From: Beroe forskalii
Lineage: Eukaryota; Ctenophora; Nuda; Beroida; Beroidae
Assembly: GCA_011033025.1 (NCBI GenBank)
Contig: WFMF01000083.1
Span: 310,001-374,000 of the forward strand
Direction of reading: 5' to 3'
DNA: 64,000 nt
The number at the start of each line of letters is the position of its first letter. The stretch's first letter is position 1. The position numbers were made by a program, and so were the translations under genes. A model generated the notes under the pieces. It made no database searches, had not been told where the DNA came from, and saw only the letters and a program-made list of their open reading frames with translations. Below, piece by piece: positions 47,281 to 58,200 of this stretch.

Positions 47281-50225
47281 TCAACTTACACCAGGACATT
47301 CCTCCTCTACCGCATCCACTGCTATCTGAGAGAGTTTCTGTTTCCAGTCGGAGATGGAGAGGAACAGCTGGTTCTTGTAGTCCTTGGTGAGGTTGAGGGT
47401 TGGGATAAGGGTCGTTTCAAAGAGTCGGTGGTAGATCTCGGAGAGTGCGGTTACTGGACTGGAAGCGAGCTTCTCGTATTTTACTACCTGTAGGAGAAGG
47501 GAGATGTTTGTTAAAACTTCCGAGCAAATTACGCATGAGATACTTAAAAGGAACTTTTGAATTTGAAGGAGTTTGAAATTCATGAATTTGTCCAATTTTT
47601 CGGTTCTGGCCACTATGAATTTGTCGTATATCCTCAGCACTTTCCTACCCTTTCTCACACCCCTGACCTTGGTAAGATTATTGCTATTACCTGATACAAG
47701 TAGTGAGAGGAGGGTTGGTACTGTAAGAACCCTGCTATCCTTGCACACAGCTGCTTGGAGAACTCCTGAACACTCTCCTCCGTCACATCCCCCAGTTCCA
47801 TGAGCTCTGAGATGATGGCACGCGGGTCACGTGATACGTACGCCACTTCCACAGACACACGATCCACCATTTTCCTGGGGAATATGAAGTGTGATAGAGC
47901 TGATATCTTCATAAAAACACAGAGATACGATCCACCATTTTCCTGGGAATATGAAGTGTGATAGAGCTGATATCTTCATAAAAACACAGAGATACGATCC
48001 ACCATTTTCCTGCGGAATGGAGTGTGATTGGGCTAGTGATTTCACAAAAAACATCATAAAACGATCCACCATTTTCCTGAAGTGCAGTGATTGGACTCGT
48101 AAAAACATTATAAAACTACATGTAGACTTCATATAACTATATGCGTAGACTAGGTAATTCAGCCTGGAACATGGCAAGGTGGTCATTAACTTGATTTAAA
48201 ACCACAAAGCTTCAATTAAAGCGGCGGAAGTTGCTTATAAAGCGGTGCTCTCTCTGTTCATTAAGTTATATTGGAAGACAGTCGTAAATGTGCTGCACAA
48301 TTTGGAGAGAAATATTCAAGTATCGCAGTTTGATTATATTCTGATATTCGAATGGAGGATGGAATTCGTCATAATCTTCTAACAAGAAGATTTCTAAGAA
48401 AACAACACCATCTCAGTTTGAGAGCTGTGCAACTGCAAATGCCCTCGGACACACCGGGCTCATGAAATAACAGCAAAGCTGACATCTCTTAAAAAAGATG
48501 GTGTCATATTGTGACATATCTCAAAATAAGGTGATGTATTTTGTCTCAAGTGTACTCACAAGTCCCAGTCTTCAGCATGTCCCTCCAACACTGACATGTG
48601 CTTCTTGACACACTCGTTCTCTAAAGCACCTGCTGTGAAGCCTTGACACTTCCCTTCAGGGCAGAACTGAAACGAAATGTGGTGATTTAGTGATAACAAT
48701 TCGAGGGTTAGAGCTTCAGAGCATAGAAATAGTCAACATTGAAAAGGGCATACGATGTGTGCTCATTTTGCCATGAAGAGGCTTGGTGGCTTGAATTTCC
48801 TTCAACTTTTGACTCAATTATCACCATTGACTCATTGCGTTTGACCGGCCCCAATAACTCACCTTTGCCAGTGATTTGGAGCTCATCAGGACAGTCTGAT
48901 GAGTTTTGTAGTAGGTAACCACCTCATCAGATATGATGCAGTGTCTGATCTTACTGAAATCAGCCTCTGTTTTGATGACTGAACTGATTGAGGGCAGGTA
49001 GAATATGTTCTCATCATGAGCAATCAGCTTTCCAAGAACATCAGATCCCCCTCCTGAGAGAGATATGGTTTAGAGGTTTATGTGTCTTTATATAAGTGCC
49101 AGCAGGGAATAAAATGTCCTTTCCCTATCAGAGTTTTCAGTGAAATTTCGTGCCATAGTCATTCGGACGGAATTCGAGCAGTTTATTAATCAATCCTAAT
49201 CGTAGTGCTAAAAGTAAGATCAACAGTACGATAAGCTTACTCTTTTCCGAGATGATCAGAACGTGTGCTCTCTTCGTTAGATCAGTGATATCATTATCCT
49301 CCTCCTCCTCCTTCTTCCCCTCCTCTACCTTCACTTCCTGATTGGTTTCTTCCAGGTTGATATCTTTCAGAGCACTCTCTAGAGGATTAACATCATCCTT
49401 TTCTGTTTCGCTGCCTGCTGCAGCTTCCTTCATCGTATCTGGTTTGTTGCCAATGTTCAGCACGTAATGGGGCACTTCTCGTTTCTTCTTCTTTTCTTCC
49501 TCCTCTTCATTGCCTTCCCCTGGCCACTTGCCCAACAGGTACCTAGGGAGGAATAGTTTGTGATTTTAGAAGCTAGGTTCTGAAAGTTCATGAGTAGATG
49601 AGGCCAGTACCATCAAATTCTAAAATCTCCTCAAATAAATTGAATGATAAGTAATTCCTCCCTTGAATCCTTCGATTCAGTGGCTGCCCGCTGTTGGAAT
49701 CTAGGCAAAAACATGGCAAATAATTATAAAAAGTTAAGTCGTCTCCCAAATATATTTGGCCTAAAACCTGAAAGAGTCCTTCATTTCGTCGTGTTTTCCC
49801 GACTGTTCGTTTATCTTGATTTCCATCAAATGGTTTTCCTTCTTCATAGCTGATATGTCGATCTTCATCAGTCGTATCTGGTGGAAATTCGAGTATTTAT
49901 GGACGACTTCAATGTAGCATTGAATGCTTATCCAGACAACATTTTGCCATCCATTCCGACATGTCGACATGAATCGTATCAAGGTTTTCCCAGGACATTT
50001 TCATTTACTGGCAAGATCTAGACAGGTCTTGGTAAAATATTTAACAGTAAAACTTCACCATGTTTTGAAGTAAAACTTCCCCATGTTTTCCACACCCACC
50101 TGTTCGTCAATGGTGCTCTGGTACACATCCGCCTGCCACACAAACAATGACGATACAATGGTTACCAAGACAACGATCAGCGTGAAGTAGCAACAGTTCT
50201 TAATCAGCGTGACAACCCGAGGCAT
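47281..50225 (-). CDS. Golgi carbohydrate 6-O-sulfotransferase-like protein (seven exons)
   Basis: Type II membrane enzyme predicted to move sulfate from PAPS to a 6-hydroxyl of galactose, GalNAc or GlcNAc in the Golgi. Minus-strand exons: 50100-50225, 49768-49877, 49241-49542, 48863-49053, 48560-48666, 47691-47874, 47290-47487 (or to 47281 with a direct stop, GVS then TGA). All phases agree; about 408 residues, normal for the family. Seen: N-terminal MPRVVTLIKNCC then one hydrophobic anchor (about 13-30); a stem with a KIDISAMKKENHLMEIK helix and a Glu/Lys-rich insert; 5'-PSB-like loop AHVLIISEKRGGSDVLGKL with ENIFYLP; 3'-PSB motif VSRDPRAI; then VVKYEKLASSPVTALSEIY, the usual segment near the end of this family. 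The PAPS loop is altered (usual RSGSS), so activity is not assured. Acceptor-like CCCTAG lies 14 nt before the ATG. The true 3' end is uncertain. Confidence 0.82.
47861..48090 (-). repeat. Quadruplicated 3' splice site of sulfotransferase exon 6 (67-68 bp unit)
   Basis: On the minus strand, CAG|GAAAATGGTGGATCG occurs four times. The plus-strand GATCCACCATTTTCCTG begins at 47861, 47929, 47996 and 48063. The lowest copy is the exon boundary used (47874). The two middle units also repeat the TGATAGAGCTGATATCTTC segment. All four keep an intact CAG acceptor. Confidence 0.93.
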
Positions 50226-50835
50226 GTTGTGGAGGGTTGCTAGGGTTACGTAGACAAAGTACGACTCTCAGTCTCAGATATTACTATGACAACAGCGGTA
50301 AAACACGAATATCAATGCCAATAAATACTGTTTGTCAAGCACGGTATAAAATGGCAATTTCCGATGTAGAATAGTAAAATGGGCAGGTATGAAATCTGCT
50401 AGGTATTCAGAGCAGCTAGCTACGACTTCTACAAGTGAGACTGAGAAAATTGTGTGACGTGTATACACTGAATGGAGTATACCATGTGTACTCATGCCCA
50501 CATCATCCCTCATGGAGTAACTGCTGTATAGGCTGCAGATACTGCTCCACAATCACGTGATCGGGTTCTCCACGCTCATTTGGTTGGTGGGGCGAATGCT
50601 GGGCGTTGATTGGTCGTTAGACATAATAATTGAGGAACGTAATCGATCATGATTTCTGGTAATTGATTTGTTGCGCTTTTTAGATCAAAATCCCCTCATG
50701 ATTTTAATTTAGTATTTGTTATTGTTATCGTTTCAATAATTCGAAACTAAATTATAATTTTACAGTTTCTCTAAAATACTCAGTTTTACTTTAAAAAAAA
50801 CTCAGATTCAGCTGATCCTGATTTTACTACCACGG

Positions 50836-50905
50836 GTCCATTTGGCATTGACCAATCAGCGTGCAAGTTGAGCGTTAACTTGCGCGCTGATTGGCTAACG
50901 TCATC
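50836..50905. mobile_element. CCAAT foldback element, copy D
   Basis: GGCATTGACCAATCAGCGTG and the inverse GCGCGCTGATTGGCTAACG, with AAGTTGAGCGTTAACTT as an inner palindrome and CGGGTCCATTTGG at the left. It lies about 610 bp upstream of the sulfotransferase ATG, so its CCAAT boxes could act on that promoter (speculative). Confidence 0.65.
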
Positions 50906-50936
50906 GTCCGACCGTCAAATGTGGTGTACACTGTAC

Positions 50937-51112
50937 TGGTGTCTCGACTCTTTGGTGCACGGCGTATTTATTATGCCGCGCTTTGGTACTTTTTCGCGGC
51001 GCGTGAATGTGCTTTTGTTTACATAAAAAATACATTTGCGCCGCGCCGCAAAAGTACCCAGGCGCGGGTGTGCGGCGTAATACACCGCACCTCAAAAGGT
51101 CGAGACACCAGG
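50937..51112. mobile_element. GC-rich foldback element with TGGTGTCTCGAC ends
   Basis: The ends CTGGTGTCTCGACTCTTTGG and AAAAGGTCGAGACACCAG are inverted repeats. The inside pairs GGCGTATTTATTATGCC and GCGGCGTAATACACCGC. Non-coding; relatives near 35.4-35.5 kb and possibly 204-254. No target duplication found. Confidence 0.7.
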
Positions 51113-52233
51113 GTCATCGACATTTTACGATGATTTCAATTTCGGCCGAAGCATTCGGATTATCATTAAGCTAATACGTCACTAGAGTCCCCCACTCGTG
51201 ATCACAATCACCATGGACAAAGAATCACAAATGTTTAAAAATTCGATTGAAAATCCTCTGCAATTCTAACAATGAACAATTAATAACAGGACTATCATAC
51301 CGGTTAAAGTTAAACTTTTCAATTTGATTGACAGCAATGCTGGTATTTGGATCAGATTTAACTATCTGCAAAATTTGATCCAACGATATTTTTTCACGTT
51401 ATACCGGAATAAACAGCTCATTTATTGGCAGTTGGCACAGGTCAATGTGGCAATAGGAACTGGTTACCGTTAATCGATCATGAGGTCAAGACTCATGACG
51501 ATAAATCCTAAATGTACATTAAATGATCATCTGTGAAAGAGCAGGCGTCGAATTTAAACATATATCTACAGCAATAAAATCTTTTGGCCCAAAATAAACA
51601 TTTATTCAAATGAAGGGATTGTAAATTTGCTCTAAGATTCGGTGGTTCACAGCTACAGCTACTTTTTTACTTTAAGATTAAGCAATAAGCCGGCGGCCAT
51701 TGTTTCCATAAACTCATAAAGATCTACTTTCCATGGTCACATCCAACCACCCCTTCTAACTTATAGAAATCTAATCCACATAATTTTGAAAAATTCATTA
51801 TCTTAACATCTCTTATTTCTCAAATTTTAAACTCAAATCAAATGTGAATATGACGTCTTTTGTTCTACAAAAGGGGCGATATGCAAAATCATTTGCACAT
51901 TATAATATTTGCGACACCATCACAGATGGTAAATTCTATTTCAAATAATCAGTATTTTCCATTGTTCATTTTCCAGAACCAGCATATCTTGTATCGTCAC
52001 TGTGAATACTGATTAAAGTGTAAAAAGTCAGTTTTTGTGTTAGGCCGGAATCAAATATATCTGATAGTCTTGATCAGGCTTTGAAATTTCAATCAATCAA
52101 TCAAGAGCTACTTTAGTACTTTCATGTCTAAGTTTTTGAGTCCGCATCGACCAAATCCATAGTCCTCTCCGATATTGGTAGCTAATATTCAACACCTTTG
52201 ACAAAATCAAAGTCTTGTTGACGAATATTTCCC

Positions 52234-55200
52234 TCACTTTGTAGCCCGGTGAGCCTTGATTCCCGTTACAGACAGGGAAACATTTGCCTTCTTCTGGGGC
52301 TGCACGGCCCGTCTGTTCCTGGTCCCAGGGGTTCTGTTGTTCGGAGGTCCGTATATCTTAGCCTTCTCAGCGATCTTCACTTGAGATTCTGAGGGAAATT
52401 GTATTTCAGGGATTGGGCTTTCAAATACGTTAAACTAAAACTGTAAAATAAGAAAGTAAGAAGTTTTCTGGAAGGCCGAACAACTGAAAAGAGATACTTT
52501 TGAGTCTTCGACACGCCGAACTCTGGGCAATACAACTCAAGAATATTGCTACACATTTGCACGATGACGAACAACAGAGAATTTGGTCGCGTCTTCACGG
52601 CCTTCTGAGCTTCTGGTTGCCGCGACGAATGAGAAGGTGTTCTAGCGTTTTTGTCATAAAAGTGTCAGGATTTTACAGGATTTTACAAGAGGTTCCTCTC
52701 CATTCTTGTCATGGATTTTACAGAATTTCAGCAATTACAGTATCAACAAAGAGTTCCCTGTGGCTTTGCGGCTTGCAATATGTCTGCTCGATGTCACGTT
52801 CTATGTTTTAGGCGGTTCGGCTGACGTAATTTTAATTGAGCAGTATGGACGCTTTATTTAATTGTCTACTAGCTTGGAGAGCCATGTCCGTATCATGATA
52901 TCGATTACAGATATTCTTAGAAATTCGCAGTTGTTCGTGTCCAGAACGCGCCGCATGCTCTGTCGATGATCAATAGGTACAACTCCTGTAAAATCATGAC
53001 ATTTTTGGGCTAGAACATCTACTGCGACGAATTCGGAGTTTGTCAACAACGGTGCGCGCGGCAGTGTTTTGGGCGCATGGACGCGCGCACCCATGCTTTT
53101 AGGGCTGCGCGCGCGAGATTTTCGCTATACTAACTGCGAGCACTGAAAATTCGTTCATTAAAATTGTTCTGCGCCGTACGCAATAACTGATTGCCACTTA
53201 GTAAAACAGTAGGACATAAATCGAAAGTGTACCAAGAATACTGCCGAAAGTAAGGTGTTTTGGTACAACAATTTTGCGAAAACTACTAGTCAGATTTTAA
53301 AGAAACTTTTCAGTTAAGTCAAGCTTGACCCAAAGAATATAGAAACGTCAAAAAATTGGTAGGTCTATGTGCTAACTTTCGAGATATAATCCAACACATG
53401 GAAATGTTATTTTAGCGATTTTTACGGTATTTTGGTACATCGATTACTCGAAAACTGGTCGTCACATTTTTATGAGAAATTCCAATTAGGTCGAATATGG
53501 CCCAACTAACATAAAAACGTCAAAAAATTGGGTGGTGTATGAGCTAACTTCCGAGCTATAACAAAAGAAAAGAAAAATGGTATTTCCTTGTGTTCGGGGA
53601 TATCTCGAAATTTAGCATATAGACCCCTCTATTTTTTGACAGTTTTATGTTCTTCTAGTCATGCTCGACCTAACTGGAAAGTTTCATCACAATTTGACGA
53701 CCAGTTTTAAAGCAATCGTTGTACCAAAATACTGAGAAAATCGCTAAAATTATATTTTCTTGTGTTTGAATATAGCTCGTAAGTTAGCATATAGACCCCC
53801 TAATTTTTTGACGGTTTTATGTTCTTTGGGTCATGCTTGAGCTAACTGGAAAGTTTCATCAAAATGTGACGACTAATTTTCGGGTTACATACACTTGTAC
53901 CAAATCCCATAATTTGGTACACTTGGTACACTTAGGTCCCTCTCTAGTAAAAATGTCACAAAAGTCCGTCAAAACATCAAAGACGAGTATGATAAGCTTG
54001 TTTCAAGATTGACCGAGTTAAACAGAAAAATCCTGGAATTCATATCGTCAAAAGACACGCTTCAAGCAACCATTTTATACGATTTCACCATTCGAACAAG
54101 GGCTGCTTAAAAATCATGCCTAGCTCCACATATGACAAACGACACAACACAACACATCTGAACGAACTGAGTACACAATGCTATGGGACCTCGGACTCGA
54201 ACATCTCGCTCGGTTTTGGGGGTTTTAGCGGGAATAATAACGCCCATATTCCTAATCTTCTTGATGTTTGTGTTCCTGTCTTCCAACCAAGGGGGCTGAG
54301 GTCGCCCTGGGAACGTCTAACGTGAAAACAACACGAGGGTGGCATGGGGTTGTTGGGAAGGAATTGTATGGATGGGAGCATTGGACGGAAAACGGATTGA
54401 TAAAAAGATTGGAATATCCGGAGGATTCAGGATGTTGAAAAACTGTAAGATGGCGTGACGATGCCATGAATTTAGGTCTATTTCTGTTAGAATCAATGTT
54501 AGGTATTTAAGGGAAATGACGAAATGTTGATTTTGACACAGACACATTGACACAAGGTGCTTTTGGACCTCGGCCAGTGACTTCTGATTTGGGGGGGTTG
54601 TGTTTCATGAGGGCGAATGTGGCTCCCATATTCTTCATTTTCCTCATGTTATTGTTGCGTTCTTCCAGCCAAGGCTGACGTTCTGGAATTTCAATAACCC
54701 AATGTCAGATCATGTAAAGCAAGGGACATTATATTAGGGGACTTACATTTTCAACAATGAAACATTTTGGCTTCCTTTCTGCAGCTGTGGAACCCTTCAA
54801 AAATATAACTATCAATTACCAAATGCCACACGCCCACACGTTCATGAACAACGGAACACAGTATGATCACGACAGAAGACAGAATGGGTGACGATTTGTA
54901 CTCTAATTTGCAATATGATCCTCACAATATCGCTCCTAAAACTACTAATCAATCAAATTATTTCACATTTTCGCAAACCAAAGATTTCAAAATTAACTAA
55001 AGATTTCAAATACAGCAGGATGCAGAATTCAAAATATTGGGGATGTCACAATACAAAAGTGATGCACTTTATACGATACGGTGTGCCATATTGACCTTCT
55101 ACAAAATATGTAGCCCCCGCGTTCTTGAGATTGGGGTTACGCCTTGTAGCCCAGGGATGGGTCACCTCTGCAAGCGTTTTAATGATGTAATATCATGCGG

Positions 55201-58200
55201 TAATGATTAACTTGATCAGGTATTAGAATTTGCTTCAATGCTGGATTATTATTACGAATGAAAAACCTGAAATCATGCACTAAACTTATAGGTTATGGAG
55301 TCATCAATTCGCTCCTTGAAAGCTTGAAGAAGGTGAGGCATCACTACTTCTCTAGTCTTCACTACTGATATTGCTTACTCGGCTTTGCTTTTTAAATGCG
55401 AAAGGATAAATCTTCCCTTTTTATCAAATATGGAATTATTAAAAATTAAATAATCGTTTGTTGAAATCTGCCTGTTTACAATCAGGGGATTTGGGACTCT
55501 AAGGTCCTTAGAGTCTAACGAATGCACATTGCACATGCTGCTCACGTATTTACCTGGTTTGGGACCATTGTTCTTGTTAGTGTTCTTGTTATTGGTGTTG
55601 TTCCTGACTCGTGGTTTGGGTTTGGGCGGGGGTCCCAACACCGGCTCAGTTCGCAGAGTCCTCAGTCGCTGGAGTTGCTTAGCTGCAAAACACGCATTGA
55701 ATTAGAGCTTTCAAAAACGGTGTTTTTCAATTATACAGTCAAAAATGGATATAAAAGAATAAAAGTGGACAGACTCTACACCAAACGATTTTGCATGGTT
55801 TCCATATAATAGTTTTTTGCATGAAAAATTGTTGTGACAACTTTCTACAATATGTTGGCTATAAGGAAATGGTCATTGGGTTGCTGAGTTATGGGGTTAA
55901 AACCATTCACGCCGCGCACGTGAATCCTTAACCACCACGGAGATTTTTTGAGATGGAAAAATGAGACCCTCAACAGAAGTATTTCGAAATGGGGCTCCAC
56001 CTAACCACCAAGTGGCAGAACTCTGGCCGTGGCGGTCAAAAAACCACGCGCACCACGCGCGCGTGAAACTACTAAACCTACTCCACCACCAGGCACCTAC
56101 CCAACATGATTGAGGTAAAACTACATCTCATCTCTCTGCTGGAATTGGTTTCAAATCTCATTGATTGAAACTTCTCTCAATATTCGCCACTCTTTGTGGT
56201 TAATGAGAGTACTTGTCCCCCTAAATTTGCTAATTTTGGCATATTTTTCACCACTTTTTCATTTTGACCCCCAGATCTTCAGATCTAAGAAGTACACCGA
56301 AGTATGCTACTACGCTCCAATCCCCCGGCTCGGTCACCCGCCAAGCGTGAATTCTGCGCTGAATTAACAATTTAAATTTGACATTTTCTTTCATTGTCAC
56401 ATCTGGAGGTTTTTACAAGGGGTATAAAAGGGTGGGATTGGATAAAGGGGTATAATAATGCACAGTACTCCCCCCTTCTCACCTCGGGTAGCCTGTTTGT
56501 CCGGGGCAGCCCCCCCCCCTCTAAGAGGGCCATTAGGCCCTATGTCACAGGACCCCATCCTCTCACCTCCCCCCCCCCCCCCTAGGATACCACCCTCTCC
56601 CCTCCCCCCTGGAGGTACAGGACCCCACCCTCTCACCTCGAGTAGCCTGTTTGTCTGGGGCAGCTTCCTGGGGTCTAGCTGGTCCAGTGTGTGGGGTGAG
56701 CAGTGTACTGGTTTCCTTGGTATGTACACTGGTACTGCTGCGGGGTGGACTGCCGGCTTCAAGGGACCCGCGTCCTCCTGCGGGGGATAGGGCGGGGGTT
56801 AGGAGGGAATTGGAGGGGGAATCGGGAGGGAACTGGGAGGATATTAGGGGTAATTGTGAGGGAATTAGGAGGGTATTAGGGATAATTGGGAGGGAATAAG
56901 GAGGGAATTAGGGGAAAATTAGGAGGAGGATTGGGAGGGAATTAGAAGGTGATTGGGAAGGGGGTTAGAGGGGATAAGGAAGGAATAAGAAGGTTCGTTG
57001 GAGCCACTGTCTCAGTTTGAGGGATTATTTTACCACTGTCTCCCAGAAGTAAAGAAGCAAGGAAAATTATAAGTCTAGCTGTACAAAGCAATCCAGGCGC
57101 CATACAGTTCATTTTACCGTACGCGCTATTTGATGCTCGAATTAAGTTCAGCATATTTACTTGCTGATATTGTATTAAATTCTATCATATTATTAATGCT
57201 ATCATAATCCCGAGATTTAATCAAAAATCTAATTTCCTAATTGAAATGTAAAGCATGTTGACATGCAGGATTGCCGATTTGACGATTCCTCAATCAACTC
57301 ATCGAATAGATATGCCGATCGTATGTGACGCTTTCGTATGTGACATTATATAATACATGGCTCGCAAATAATAATAATGTGGTTGACTGGTTGAAGATGG
57401 TTTTCTTATCAAGGCTTGAACTAACGAATTCATTCCGTCAAAATGTATAATTTTCGGAGAAAGTTGAAATATGGTTGATAAAGCTGTCGGCTCCAAGGCT
57501 TAAGATGTTTTGTAATTCACTAAAAATGGTTAGTATTTTAGGCTCCAACTAGCTATCTATCTACATTTATAAATTCTTAAAATTCAATAAAATAAATAAT
57601 TATGTTTAATTTAAATCAATAATGAATAATCAATTGTCGCTGAAATCATTGACAAAAGTGCTTCGGCTTCAAATCAATCAGTCTCCAAAACAAGCTTCAT
57701 AATGTTCGGGACCTTGCATAATGCATGTTCTGTAGGAGCAAATCAGAGAAGGATCTGCCTGCATATACCAACCCCTGCCACTGCTCTCTTGCTTCCCAAT
57801 TCCCACGAAACTCTTGAGCGACTCCCACGTTCCCTTCTTCCTCTTCTCTCCCGTATCCTTGGTGTCAGTATCCGAGTAGAACGCGACACTGCCTGTGTAG
57901 GGCCGGTCTATGATCACGGTCTTCTGACGGATCTTCTTCTTCTTCGACAGGTCCGTGAAGGTTGATCCGAAGGAGGGGGGAGTGAAGGGTGTTCCCAGTG
58001 TTTCGCGTTCTTGACTTGGTGACTGACTGGTAAATGTCCGTTCTAGACTTGGTGGCGTCCGTTTCAGACTTGGTTGGGGTCCGTTCTAGACTTGGTGGTG
58101 TCCGCTTCAGGCTGGTTGAGAGCGTTCCAGAATTGGTGGCGTCCGTTTCAGACTTGGTGGGGTCCGTTTGTGGCTGCTGGAGGAGCGGTCGAATGAGGCA

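Larger units (their letters stand above)
50226..52233. other. Intergenic region between two convergent-side genes
   Basis: The upstream region of the sulfotransferase gene (transcribed leftward) and the downstream region of the kinesin gene. It holds CCAAT foldback copy D and a GC-rich foldback element. No extra exon seen. Confidence 0.4.

Noticed and set aside
47108..47299. Extra last exon of the sulfotransferase with a hydrophobic end (WFWFIGLFSLAV)
   Set aside because: Possible acceptors exist but the sequence does not match the family's end; a direct stop after GVS is as likely, so it was left out.
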